64,000 bases of DNA from Janthinobacterium sp. 64 (GTDB lineage: Bacteria; Pseudomonadota; Gammaproteobacteria; Burkholderiales; Burkholderiaceae_D): assembly GCF_002813325.1 (NCBI RefSeq), contig NZ_PHUG01000001.1:1302001-1366000 (forward strand), in the 5' to 3' direction. Position numbers and translations under genes: made by a program. The notes beneath the pieces were generated by a model. It was not told where the DNA came from. It saw only the letters and a program-made list of their open reading frames with translations, and did not search any database. This document shows, in pieces, positions 34,770 through 43,912 of this stretch (positions are counted from its first letter, which is position 1; each line of letters opens with the position of its first letter).

Positions 34770-37700
34770 ATGTCCTTAGACTTAACAAAAGCCCTCCCCA
34801 AGCCCGGCAACCGCTATGCGCTGCCCGCCCTGTATGGTTCATCCGACGCCTATGCCCTGGCGCTGGCCGCCCTGGAATTGAAAGCGCGGGGCCAGATGCT
34901 GGCCGTGGTGGTGGCGCAGGCCAGCGACGGCCAGCGCCTGCTCGATGAAATCCCTTGGTTTGGCGGCAAGGAACTGCGCTGCCATTTGCTGCCGGACTGG
35001 GAAACGCTGCCCTACGACGCCTTTTCGCCGCACCAGGACCTGGTCTCCGAGCGCCTGGCCACCCTGCACGAAATCCAGACGCGCCAGTGCGACGTGCTGA
35101 TCGTGCCGGCCACCACGGCGCTGGTGCGCCTGGCGCCGCCGTCGTTCCTGGCGGCCTATACCTTCTTCTTCAAGAAGGGCGAAAAGCTCGACGAGGCGCG
35201 GCTGAAGTCGCAGCTGACGCTGGCCGGCTACAGCCATGTGTCGCAAGTGATGTCGCCCGGCGAATACTCGGTGCGCGGCGGCCTGCTCGACCTGTTCCCC
35301 ATGGGCTCGGCCCTGCCCTACCGCCTGGACCTGTTCGGCGACACCATCGAAACCATCCGCACGTTTGACGCCGACACCCAGCGCTCGCTGTATCCCGTGC
35401 ATGAAGTGCGGCTGCTGCCGGGCCGCGAATTCCCCATGGACGAAGCGGCCCGCACCACCTTCCGCAACCGCTGGCGCGAACAGTTCGAGGGCGACCCTTC
35501 GCGCTCGGTCGTCTACAAGGACATCAGCAGCGGCATCGCCTCGGCCGGCATCGAATATTATCTGCCCCTGTTCTTCGAGCAGACGGCCACCCTGTTCGAC
35601 TACCTGCCGCCCGACGCCTCGCTGGCCCTGGTGGGCGAGATCGACGCTGCCATCGGGCGCTTCTGGACCGATACCCAGTCGCGCTACCGTTTTTTGAAAG
35701 CGGACCGCGAGCGGCCTATCCTGCCGCCCGAATCGCTGTTCCTGTCCGACGAGCAGTTCTTCGGCCTGGCCAAGCCGTATGCACGGCTGGCGATTGCGAA
35801 GTCTAACGATGCGCTGGCGTCCGAACTGTCGGCGCCCGTGCCGAACATCGCCGTCAACCGCCGCGCCGACGACCCGCTGGCCAACCTGCGCAGCTATCTG
35901 CTGCAATCGGGCCGCCGCGTGATGATTTGCGCCGAATCGAACGGCCGCCGCGAAACCTTGCAGCAGTACTTCACCGAGTACGATCTGCAGCTGGCGCCGG
36001 TGGAGGGCAGCGACGGTTTTCTGCAATCAAGCGCCAAGCTGATGCTGGGCGTGGCGCCGCTGCACGCCGGCTTCGAGCTGTTCACGCCCGATGGCAACCT
36101 GGCCTTCATCACGGAAACGGAGCTGTACGCCGGTTCCGGCCGCCGGGTCGGCAGCAAGAAGCAGGAAGGCGTGACGCAGGTCGAGTCGATGGTGCGCGAC
36201 CTGTCGGAGCTCAAAATCGGCGACCCCGTCGTGCACATCAACCACGGCATCGGGCGCTACATGGGTCTGACCAGCATGGACCTGGGTGTAGGCGAAACGG
36301 AGTTCCTGCACCTCGAATACGCGAAAGACACGAAACTGTACGTGCCCGTGTCGCAGCTGCACGTGATCTCGCGCTATTCGGGCGCTTCGCCGGAAGACGC
36401 GCCGCTGCATTCGCTCGGCTCGGGCCAGTGGGAAAAGGCGAAGAAACGCGCGGCCGAACAGGTGCGCGACACGGCCGCCGAGCTGCTCAACCTGTATGCG
36501 CGCCGCGCGCTGCGCCAGGGCCATTCGTTCGAATTCTCGTCGCACGACTACCAGCGCTTCGCCGACAGCTTCGGCTTCGACGAAACGCCGGACCAGGCCG
36601 AGGCCATCCACAACGTCATCAAGGACATGACTTCCGGTAAACCGATGGACCGCCTCGTGTGCGGCGACGTCGGCTTCGGCAAGACGGAAGTGGCGCTGCG
36701 CGCAGCCTTCATCGCCGTGATGGGCGGCAAGCAGGTGGCGATACTGGCGCCCACCACCCTGCTGGCCGAGCAGCATGCGCAGACCTTCGCCGACCGCTTC
36801 GCCGACTGGCCCGTGCGCATCGCGGAATTGTCGCGCTTCCGCAGCGGCAAGGAGATCACGCAGGCATTCAAGGGCATGGCCGACGGCACCATCGACATCG
36901 TCATCGGCACGCATAAGCTGCTGTCCGACGACGTCAAGTTTACCCGCCTGGGCCTGGTCATCATCGACGAGGAACACAGGTTCGGCGTGCGCCAGAAGGA
37001 AGCCTTGAAAGCCTTGCGCGCGGAAGTGGACGTGCTGACCCTGACGGCCACGCCGATCCCGCGTACCCTGGGCATGGCGCTGGAAGGCTTGCGCGATTTT
37101 TCCATCATCGCCACGGCGCCGCAAAAGCGCCTGGCCATCAAGACGTTCGTGCGCAGCGAAGGCGAAGCGATCATCCGCGAAGCGTGCTTGCGCGAACTCA
37201 AACGCGGTGGCCAGATCTACTTCCTGCACAACGAGGTGGAAACCATCCAGAACCGCCTGGCCATGCTGACGGAACTGCTGCCCGAGGCGCGCATCGCCGT
37301 GGCGCACGGCCAGATGCATGAGCGCGACCTGGAAAAGGTCATGCGCGACTTCGTCGCCCAGCGCTTCAACATCCTGCTGTGCACGACGATCATTGAAACG
37401 GGTATCGACGTGCCGACGGCGAACACCATCATCATGCACCGCGCCGACAAGTTCGGCCTGGCGCAGCTGCACCAGTTGCGCGGCCGCGTGGGCCGTTCGC
37501 ATCACCAGGCTTACGCCTATCTGCTGGTGCACGACGTGCAGGGCCTGACCAAACTGGCGCAACGCCGCCTGGACGCCATCCAGCAGATGGAAGAACTGGG
37601 CAGCGGCTTTTACCTGGCCATGCACGACCTGGAAATCCGCGGCGCCGGCGAGGTGCTGGGCGAGAGCCAGTCGGGCGAGATGACGGAAATCGGTTTCCAG

Positions 37701-38213
37701 CTGTATTCGGACATGCTCAACGAAGCGGTGCGCTCGCTGAAGGCCGGCAAGGAGCCGGACCTGGCCGCGCCGCTGGCCTCGACAACGGAAATCAACCTGC
37801 ACGTGCCGGCCCTGCTGCCGGCGGATTTCTGCGGCGATGTGCACGAGCGCCTGTCGATCTACAAGCGCCTGGCCAACTGCGCCACGCAGGACAAGATCGA
37901 CGATATCCAGGAAGAGCTGATCGACCGCTTCGGCAAGCTGCCCGACGCCGTCAAGGCCCTGGTCGAAACGCACCGCTTGCGCATCGCCGCGAAAACCGTG
38001 GGCATCGTCAAGATCGACGTGCATGGCGAGGCGGCCACCCTGCAATTCATGGCCAAGCCCCCCATCGACCCGATGCGCATCATCGACCTGATCCAGAAGA
38101 ACCGCCATATCAAGCTGCATGGCCAGGACAAGCTGAAAATCACGGCCGCCATGCCCGACCTGGCCGCGCGCGTGACGCAAATCAAGACCACCATCAAGCA
38201 ATTGACGGTGTAG
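34770..38213 (+). CDS. mfd: Transcription-repair coupling factor Mfd
   Basis: A 1147-aa DNA translocase that removes stalled RNA polymerase and recruits UvrA. The N-terminal UvrB-like region is at about 1-350 (SPGEYSVRGGLLDLFPMG). The RNA-polymerase-interacting CarD-like domain is near 478-560 (LKIGDPVVHINHGIGRYMGL). The helicase core has Walker A GDVGFGKTEVALRA near residue 630, the DEEH box near 730 (IIDEEHRFGVRQKE), and motif VI QLRGRVGRSHHQAYAYL. The C-terminal D7 domain follows (about 1000-1147). The length is standard. The ATG at 34770 begins MSLDLTKALPKPG. The repair role is well established for the family. Confidence 0.97.
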   Translation: MSLDLTKALPKPGNRYALPALYGSSDAYALALAALELKARGQMLAVVVAQASDGQRLLDEIPWFGGKELRCHLLPDWETLPYDAFSPHQDLVSERLATLHEIQTRQCDVLIVPATTALVRLAPPSFLAAYTFFFKKGEKLDEARLKSQLTLAGYSHVSQVMSPGEYSVRGGLLDLFPMGSALPYRLDLFGDTIETIRTFDADTQRSLYPVHEVRLLPGREFPMDEAARTTFRNRWREQFEGDPSRSVVYKDISSGIASAGIEYYLPLFFEQTATLFDYLPPDASLALVGEIDAAIGRFWTDTQSRYRFLKADRERPILPPESLFLSDEQFFGLAKPYARLAIAKSNDALASELSAPVPNIAVNRRADDPLANLRSYLLQSGRRVMICAESNGRRETLQQYFTEYDLQLAPVEGSDGFLQSSAKLMLGVAPLHAGFELFTPDGNLAFITETELYAGSGRRVGSKKQEGVTQVESMVRDLSELKIGDPVVHINHGIGRYMGLTSMDLGVGETEFLHLEYAKDTKLYVPVSQLHVISRYSGASPEDAPLHSLGSGQWEKAKKRAAEQVRDTAAELLNLYARRALRQGHSFEFSSHDYQRFADSFGFDETPDQAEAIHNVIKDMTSGKPMDRLVCGDVGFGKTEVALRAAFIAVMGGKQVAILAPTTLLAEQHAQTFADRFADWPVRIAELSRFRSGKEITQAFKGMADGTIDIVIGTHKLLSDDVKFTRLGLVIIDEEHRFGVRQKEALKALRAEVDVLTLTATPIPRTLGMALEGLRDFSIIATAPQKRLAIKTFVRSEGEAIIREACLRELKRGGQIYFLHNEVETIQNRLAMLTELLPEARIAVAHGQMHERDLEKVMRDFVAQRFNILLCTTIIETGIDVPTANTIIMHRADKFGLAQLHQLRGRVGRSHHQAYAYLLVHDVQGLTKLAQRRLDAIQQMEELGSGFYLAMHDLEIRGAGEVLGESQSGEMTEIGFQLYSDMLNEAVRSLKAGKEPDLAAPLASTTEINLHVPALLPADFCGDVHERLSIYKRLANCATQDKIDDIQEELIDRFGKLPDAVKALVETHRLRIAAKTVGIVKIDVHGEAATLQFMAKPPIDPMRIIDLIQKNRHIKLHGQDKLKITAAMPDLAARVTQIKTTIKQLTV

Positions 38214-38244
38214 ACCCTTCATACCATTTACGCAGAGCTGCCCC

Positions 38245-39111
38245 ATGACCAACACGACTTCCATCACCATGAACCTGATCCTGCAGGGCCTGGACGGCGC
38301 CAGCGCCCGCCTCGAACGCATCGCCGCGCTGGCCGCGCCTACCTCCATCACGCGCCTGGGGCCAAACGCCGTGCGCTGCGAGCAGATCGCCTACTCGCCC
38401 GCGCTGCGCCCCACCATCGAAGTGGCGGCCCAGGCGGCGCAGCTGGACGCCACCTACATGATGGGCCAGCGCGAACTGCGTGAATTCAAGCTCGTGGCGA
38501 TGGACATGGATTCGACCCTGATCACCATCGAGTGCATCGATGAAATCGCCGACATGCAGGGCTTGAAACCGCAAGTGGCGGCCATCACGGAAGCGGCCAT
38601 GCGCGGCGAACTCGATTTCGCGGCCAGCCTGAAACAGCGCGTGGCTTTGCTCGAAGGCCTGGACGCATCGGCCCTGCAGCGCGTCTACGACGAACGCTTG
38701 AAACTGTCGCCGGGCGCGGAAACCATGCTGGCGGCCGTGCAAAAGGCCGGCCTGAAAACGCTGCTGGTGTCGGGCGGCTTTACGTTCTTTACGGAACGCC
38801 TGAAGGAACGCCTGGGCCTCGATTACACGCACGCCAATGAACTGGAAATCGTCGACGGCAAGCTCACGGGCAAGGTGTTAGGGGGCATCGTCGACGCCGA
38901 GGAAAAGCAGCGCACGGTGGAGCGCGTGTGCAAGGAGATGGGCATTTCGCCGTCTGAAACCATCGTCATGGGCGACGGCGCCAACGATTTGAAGATGATG
39001 GGCATCGCCGGTCTGTCCGTGGCCTTCCGCGCCAAGCCCGTGGTGCGCTCGCAAGCCGACGTGGCGCTGAACTTCGTGGGACTCGATGGCTTGCTGAACG
39101 TCTTGAGCTGA
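38245..39111 (+). CDS. serB: Phosphoserine phosphatase SerB
   Basis: HAD phosphatase of 288 aa converting O-phosphoserine to serine, the last step of serine synthesis. The nucleophile motif AMDMDSTLITIECIDEIAD is near residue 87, motif II LLVSGGFTFF near 173, and motif III/IV GDGANDLKMMGIAGLSVAF near 245. The N-terminal 80 residues form the short ACT-like regulatory region seen in betaproteobacterial SerB. It begins 31 bases after mfd and may be co-transcribed with it. Confidence 0.95.
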   Translation: MTNTTSITMNLILQGLDGASARLERIAALAAPTSITRLGPNAVRCEQIAYSPALRPTIEVAAQAAQLDATYMMGQRELREFKLVAMDMDSTLITIECIDEIADMQGLKPQVAAITEAAMRGELDFAASLKQRVALLEGLDASALQRVYDERLKLSPGAETMLAAVQKAGLKTLLVSGGFTFFTERLKERLGLDYTHANELEIVDGKLTGKVLGGIVDAEEKQRTVERVCKEMGISPSETIVMGDGANDLKMMGIAGLSVAFRAKPVVRSQADVALNFVGLDGLLNVLS

Positions 39112-39187
39112 GTCGGCGCCTGGCGGTGCGCGCACGATGGCACAAGTTTGCTATATTGCAAACTTGTGACCATCCCGCCAACCCACC

Positions 39188-39931
39188 GTGAAAGTACACC
39201 GCATGCCGCCACCACTGCCAGAAGAGATACAACGCCACCTGGATGTGTTTGTCGCCGCCGCGCAAAGCGCCTTTGGTGACGACCTGGCCGCCGCCGTGCT
39301 GTTTGGCTCGGCCGCCGATGGCCAGGTGCGCGCCACTTCCGACGTCAACCTGCTGTTGCTGCTCAAGCGCTTTACGCCGCAGGCAGCCGATGCGCTGCGC
39401 GGGCCATTGCGCCTGGCGCATGCCGCCATCGATCTGCAGGTGATGTTCCTGCTCGACAGCGAACTGACGCAGGCCGCCGACGCCTTCGCCGTCAAGTTCG
39501 CCGACATCATCGCGCGCCACAGGGTGCTGCATGGCGTCGACCCTTTCGCTAGCCTGCACACGAGCCGCGACGCCGTGCTGCGCCGGCTGCGGCAAGTGCT
39601 GCTGAACCAGCAGGTGCGCATGCGCGAACGGTATATGCTTCTCAGCCTGAATGAGGAACAGCTGGCCGGCGCCATCGCCGACGCGGCCGGCCCCCTGCGC
39701 GCGGCCGCAGCCTCGCTGGCGCAGCTCGAGGGCAAGCCTGCACTGCCAGGCAAGCAGGCGCTCGAAGCGTTTGTCGACCAGCTGGGCGAGCCGGCCCTGC
39801 ACTCCGCCCTGCAAGCCATGTCAACGGCGCGCGAAACGGCGCGCCTGGCGCCGGGGCAAGCCCTGCCCGCCTTCACAAGCCTGATGAGCATTACCGAGCG
39901 CCTGCGCGAACACGCGGAGCAGATGCGGTGA
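39188..39931 (+). CDS. Nucleotidyltransferase-like protein (KNTase/DNA polymerase beta fold)
   Basis: A 247-aa protein; start GTG at 39188, or an ATG at 39203. Residues about 35-60 show the nucleotidyltransferase pattern VLFGSAADGQVRATSDVNLLLLL. The usual GS...SDxD motif is changed to SDVN, so the second metal-ligand Asp is Asn and catalysis is doubtful. The C-terminal part is helical. It overlaps the next gene (GTGA), so it is part of the following four-gene set. Partner proteins of this fold often sit beside DUF692 genes as uncharacterised members, and no function is claimed. Confidence 0.75.
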   Translation: MKVHRMPPPLPEEIQRHLDVFVAAAQSAFGDDLAAAVLFGSAADGQVRATSDVNLLLLLKRFTPQAADALRGPLRLAHAAIDLQVMFLLDSELTQAADAFAVKFADIIARHRVLHGVDPFASLHTSRDAVLRRLRQVLLNQQVRMRERYMLLSLNEEQLAGAIADAAGPLRAAAASLAQLEGKPALPGKQALEAFVDQLGEPALHSALQAMSTARETARLAPGQALPAFTSLMSITERLREHAEQMR

Positions 39932-40857
39932 ACGGCGTCAATCCGTTCGACTGGAGCGGGCCGTGGTTCCTGCTGGCCTACCTGATCTTCGGCGTGCTCG
40001 TGTACTTCCTCGCGCGCGAGCTGCTGATCCGCCAGGAATTGCGCAATCCGCACGCCCAGCTGTCGCTGGCCGATGATCCCTACCGCATCGCCTTCCTGCG
40101 CGCCGGCCCCCTCGAAGCCGCGAAGATCGCCGCCATCGTGCTGGTCGACCGCGGCTTGCTGCGCGCCGATGGCCCGCTGCTGGAGACGGCCAGCGCCGAC
40201 AGCCTGCGCTTTGCCCGCCATGACATCGAACGCGACGTGCTGCGGCTGTACCTGGGCCGCCAGGGCCACAGCAAGGAACTGGCCGCGCAGGCCGAGATGC
40301 TGCCGTCGTGCCGCGCCTACCACGAGACCTTGACGCAGCAGGAATTGCTGGTCGGCCCGCCGCTGCTGCGCCGGCGCGAACGCATCACCTGGGCCGCGCA
40401 CTGGCTGCTGCTGACGGTGGCTGCCGTCAAGGCCGTCATCGCCATCAGCCGCCAGCACTACAACCTGCTGTTCCTGGCGGTCCTGCTGGTGATTTTTCTC
40501 CTGATGCTGCGCGGCTTGCGCACCCAGGCGACCAGCTGGAGCGCGCAGCGGCTGCTGACCGACCTGCGCATGCTGTTTGGCCGCCTGAACATGCGCTCGT
40601 CGCGCCTGCACGCAGGCAGCAGCAGCGCCGACATGGCCCTGCTGGCCGCCATCTTCGGCCTCGGCGCCCTGCCCCTGTCCGTGTCCGTGTACGCCTATGT
40701 CGCCGAGCTGTACCCTGTGCCCCGGCAAAACACGGGCGGCGACTCCTCGTCCGACGGCACGGGCGACGCGTCATCGGGTGGCGGCGATGGCGGCGGCGGC
40801 GATGGCGGCGGCAGCGGCTGCGGCGGTTGCGGCGGTGGCGGCGGCTGTGGCAGCTAG
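39928..40857 (+). CDS. TIGR04222-type membrane protein with Gly/Cys-rich C-terminal tail
   Basis: A 309-aa inner-membrane protein starting with GTG at 39928 within the overlap GTGA. Membrane segments are at about 11-28 (FLLAYLIFGVLVYFLA), 150-190 (a helical pair, WLLLTVAAVKAVIAI and LLFLAVLLVIFLLML) and 233-250 (LLAAIFGLGALPLSVSV). Residues 267-309 form a low-complexity tail of Gly, Ser and Asp, ending with cysteines at 298, 301 and 307 in the last dozen residues. TIGR04222 proteins, as I recall, share this layout. The tail resembles a substrate for the DUF692 enzyme encoded next, with which this gene overlaps by 11 bases. Confidence 0.85.
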   Translation: MNGVNPFDWSGPWFLLAYLIFGVLVYFLARELLIRQELRNPHAQLSLADDPYRIAFLRAGPLEAAKIAAIVLVDRGLLRADGPLLETASADSLRFARHDIERDVLRLYLGRQGHSKELAAQAEMLPSCRAYHETLTQQELLVGPPLLRRRERITWAAHWLLLTVAAVKAVIAISRQHYNLLFLAVLLVIFLLMLRGLRTQATSWSAQRLLTDLRMLFGRLNMRSSRLHAGSSSADMALLAAIFGLGALPLSVSVYAYVAELYPVPRQNTGGDSSSDGTGDASSGGGDGGGGDGGGSGCGGCGGGGGCGS

Positions 40858-41701
40858 CCAGGGGGCCGCACGCGACCGCGTCGGCCTGGGCTGGCGCGGC
40901 GAACTGGCTGCCGGCATCGTGTCCAACCTGGCACAGATCGACGTGCTGGAAGTGATCGCCGACGATTATTACCGCGCCCCGCGCGCTGGCATCGCGGCCC
41001 TGTGCAGCCTGGCGCGCCAGGTACCGGTGAGCCTGCACGGCGCGGGCATGGGTCTGGCCTCGACGATTCCCGCCGATCCGCGCCGCCTGCATGCGATGGC
41101 GCGCCTGATGCGGCAGGTGCAAGCGGAGTCGTGGTCAGAGCACCTGAGTTTCGTGCGCGCCGGCGGCGTTGAGATCGGCCACCTGGCCGCGCCGCCGCGC
41201 ACGCCACGCAGCGCCGCCGGGGCGATCGCCAATATCGCACTGGCCACGCGCATCGTCGGCAGCGCGCCGCTGATGGAAAACATCGCTACCCTCGTCCAGC
41301 CGCCTGCCAGCACCATGGACGAAGCCGAGTGGGTGGCGCAGATTATCCACGGCGCGCACGTGCCGCTGCTGCTCGACCTGCACAACCTGTATGCGAATGC
41401 CGTCAATTTTGGGGACGCGCCGGAACAACTGCTGCTGCGCCTGCCGCTGGACAAGGTCGGCGCCGTGCACCTGAGCGGCGGCCACTGGATAGCGGCGCCG
41501 GGCGGCGGCCAGCGCTTGCTGGACGACCATCTGCACGACGTGCCGCCCGAAGTCTTCGATTTATTGACCGTGCTGGCGCGCCACGCGCCCCAGTCCCTGA
41601 CGGTGATCGTCGAACGCGACGGCAATTACCCGTCGTTCGAGCATGTGCTGGGCCAGCTGGAGCTGGCGCGGGCGGCCTTGCGCGCGGGGCGGAGCGCATG
41701 A
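40847..41701 (+). CDS. DUF692 / MNIO-family multinuclear iron enzyme
   Basis: TIM-barrel iron enzyme of about 284 aa, related to MbnB, TglH, ChrH and BufB, which modify cysteines in peptides. The start is probably GTG at 40847, overlapping the upstream gene; resemblance begins at GLGWRGELAAG. Candidate metal ligands are visible: DVLEVIADDYY, SLHGAGMGL, SEHLSFVRA, PLMENIATLV, LLLDLHNLYANAVNFG, AVHLSGGHW and VIVERDGNYP. These supply the His, Glu, Asp and Asn residues conserved in the family. It overlaps the following small gene (ATGA). The likely substrate is the Cys-rich tail of the adjacent membrane protein. Confidence 0.88.
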   Translation: MAASQGAARDRVGLGWRGELAAGIVSNLAQIDVLEVIADDYYRAPRAGIAALCSLARQVPVSLHGAGMGLASTIPADPRRLHAMARLMRQVQAESWSEHLSFVRAGGVEIGHLAAPPRTPRSAAGAIANIALATRIVGSAPLMENIATLVQPPASTMDEAEWVAQIIHGAHVPLLLDLHNLYANAVNFGDAPEQLLLRLPLDKVGAVHLSGGHWIAAPGGGQRLLDDHLHDVPPEVFDLLTVLARHAPQSLTVIVERDGNYPSFEHVLGQLELARAALRAGRSA

Positions 41702-41955
41702 GCTCTCCCGCACTGGAAACGTTGCTGGCAAGGCTGTACACGGACGACGCCCTGCGTGCCGCCTTCCTGCTCGATCCCCGTGCGCAAGCCTTGCTGCATG
41801 GCTTGTCGCCAGAGGAAGCGGAGGCGATGGCGGCGATGGACCGCGTCGGCCTGCAGATGGCGGCGGCCAGCTATCGCGCCAAGCGCACCGCACACGGTAC
41901 CCGGGCCGCACCGGCGCAACGCTGGTGGCGCCGGCTGATTGCTGGCTGGACCTGA
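41698..41955 (+). CDS. Small Cys-free partner protein of the DUF692 cluster
   Basis: An 85-aa basic helical protein starting at ATG 41698 in the ATGA overlap, with GGAGC upstream. It contains FLLDPRAQALLHGLSPEEAE, then DRVGLQMAAASYRAKR. Related short proteins occur after DUF692 genes in other proteobacteria, as far as I recall. It has no cysteine, so it is not itself an evident MNIO substrate; a recognition or scaffold role is more natural. It ends RWWRRLIAGWT, a cationic amphipathic segment that could contact membrane. Confidence 0.72.
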   Translation: MSSPALETLLARLYTDDALRAAFLLDPRAQALLHGLSPEEAEAMAAMDRVGLQMAAASYRAKRTAHGTRAAPAQRWWRRLIAGWT

Positions 41956-41959
41956 CGGC

Positions 41960-43828
41960 CTACAGCTGCCACATACGCAGCGGCAGCAATCCCCACCAGG
42001 CCAGCACCAGCAGCAGTTGCAAAGCCGCCAGCAAGGCCACCCAATCCCATTTCGCCCACGAGCCCGCCTCGGCCGCCGTGCCGCGGCTGCGCCAGCAGCG
42101 GGCCAGGCCGAACGCCGTCGCCAGCGGCAGCGCACCCGTCACCAATACCAGCAGCACACTGGCGATGGTGACGTCGCCCAGGCGCAGGTAGGACTGGAAA
42201 TAGAAAAACGGCAGCGGCAAGAGCAGCGCCAGCATGGCCAGCAAAGGCGCGAACAGATGGTCGCCCCGCTCCAGGCTGCGCAGCGCGGCGCGCCACACGC
42301 CCACCACCAGTACGTACAGCAAGCCGGCCGCGCCCAGGGCCAGGCTGCCCCACAGCACCAGCATGCGCAACATCGACGCGCGCTCGTAGCTGCGCAAGCC
42401 GTCGCTGAGCACATGCTTGCCATCCTCCTGCAGCAGCACGTGCGATGGCGTGCTGCGGTCGCTGGCGCGGAACAGCAAGCCGCCCACCGGTTCCAGTTCC
42501 TTCGGCTCGCCCTGGAACGGGATCAGGAACAGCGACTCGCCATCCCATTTCAGGCGCGTAAAGCCGAAGACGGCGTCGACCCAGGCCATGCTGGCCATGG
42601 GGCTCGGTGACGGCACATACACGCCCTGCCAGTTTTCCACCGTGGGCGCGGGCGTGCCCTGCGGGGCTGGCGCGCGCAGCGGCAGCTCCAGGTCGCGCAG
42701 CAGCAGGCGGTTGAAGCGTTCATAATCGGCCGCTTCCGCATCCGTGTTGAAGGCCACGAAGAAGGCGCTGTCCTGCTCCGGATAGAGGCACAGCATGGCG
42801 CGAAAACCTACGGCCGTGCCAGGGTGGCAGGCGCCCACCACGTTGTGGCGGTCGCGCACGGCCAAGGCCAGTCCATGGCCCGTTGCCAGGCCCGCTTGCG
42901 CCGCATCCGTGTCGGCCGGTTCGGACAAGGCGCCCATCAGCGCCGGGTCGATGAAGTGCTTGCCCTGCAGCTTGCCGTCGCCCATCAGGAATTGCGCCAG
43001 CTTGCCCATGTCGGCCGCCGTGGTGGTAAATTGCGCGGCCGGACGCAGGTATTGCGGCACGGCCGGCTGCGCCACGCCATGCTCGAAGTGGCCCATTGCC
43101 AGGCGCGGGTCCGCCTGCGCTCCCGCCTGACTGACGAAAGCAAACGTGCTGTCCGCCATGCCCAGCGGCTGCAGCAGCTGCGCATCGAGGTAGCGTTCAT
43201 ACGGCTGGCCCGTGACCTTCTCGATCACCATGCCCAGCAAGCCATAGCCCATGTTCGAATACGCATAGCGGCTGCCGGGCCGGGCACGCACGCGCAGCAG
43301 ATTGCGCCCGCCGTCAAAGGCGGCGGCCAGCGGCGTCTGCGGCGCCGGATGCATGCTGAACGCTTGCCAGAAGCGCACGTTATCGAGGCCGGAGGTATGC
43401 GCCAGCAGGTGGCGGATGCGCACGGGGTCGCTGGCCTGCCACGGATTGTTCAGCGCCAGTGCCGGCAGGACCTGCTGCAGAGGCGTGTCGAGCGTAAGCT
43501 TGGCTTCGCTGACCAGGCGCAAGACGCCCAGCGCCAGCGCCACCTTGCCCACGGAGCCCACTTGTACGCGCGTGTCGGCCTGCATCGGTAGGTGCTTGGC
43601 GGCATCGCGCAGGCCGGACGCACCGACTTTGACTGTGCCATCGGGCAAGACTTCGCTCCAGACGGCGCCCGCCAGGCTCTCTTCCTTCAAGCCGGCGGCA
43701 AACTCCGCCTCCAGCGCAGGCGCGGCCGCATGGGCCGCCGTGGCGCACAGCAGCAAGGCCGGCAAAGCCTGGCGCAGCCATGACCTGGCGCGTGCGGCCA
43801 AGGTGGGATGTGAATCTGCTTTCAACAA
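41960..43828 (-). CDS. Serine hydrolase (beta-lactamase/class C-like) with C-terminal membrane domain
   Basis: A 622-aa exported hydrolase. The signal peptide is at about 14-36 (SWLRQALPALLLCATAAHAA). The serine beta-lactamase fold has the SxxK motif in QVGSVGKVALAL (near 95), YxN as YAYSNMGYG (near 190), and a late HPG (ACHPGTAVGF), as in esterase EstB and AmpC-like proteins. A linker region with a beta domain follows (near 400-470), and then four hydrophobic segments occupy the last 150 residues. Membrane-tailed members of this family are usually peptidases or esterases of unknown substrate. It is convergent with the DUF692 cluster, 4 bases away. Confidence 0.88.
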   Translation of the reverse strand: MLKADSHPTLAARARSWLRQALPALLLCATAAHAAAPALEAEFAAGLKEESLAGAVWSEVLPDGTVKVGASGLRDAAKHLPMQADTRVQVGSVGKVALALGVLRLVSEAKLTLDTPLQQVLPALALNNPWQASDPVRIRHLLAHTSGLDNVRFWQAFSMHPAPQTPLAAAFDGGRNLLRVRARPGSRYAYSNMGYGLLGMVIEKVTGQPYERYLDAQLLQPLGMADSTFAFVSQAGAQADPRLAMGHFEHGVAQPAVPQYLRPAAQFTTTAADMGKLAQFLMGDGKLQGKHFIDPALMGALSEPADTDAAQAGLATGHGLALAVRDRHNVVGACHPGTAVGFRAMLCLYPEQDSAFFVAFNTDAEAADYERFNRLLLRDLELPLRAPAPQGTPAPTVENWQGVYVPSPSPMASMAWVDAVFGFTRLKWDGESLFLIPFQGEPKELEPVGGLLFRASDRSTPSHVLLQEDGKHVLSDGLRSYERASMLRMLVLWGSLALGAAGLLYVLVVGVWRAALRSLERGDHLFAPLLAMLALLLPLPFFYFQSYLRLGDVTIASVLLVLVTGALPLATAFGLARCWRSRGTAAEAGSWAKWDWVALLAALQLLLVLAWWGLLPLRMWQL

Positions 43829-43912
43829 TGTATTCTGCCTTTTTGCATGGACTGCGCTCCTGCCCCCGCTTTGCTTGTTACAATTAAAAATTGAGCAACG
43901 ACGGGAGCTGTC

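Noticed and set aside
36027..38351. 774-codon minus-strand frame opposite mfd.
   Set aside because: Shadow of mfd; no family resemblance.
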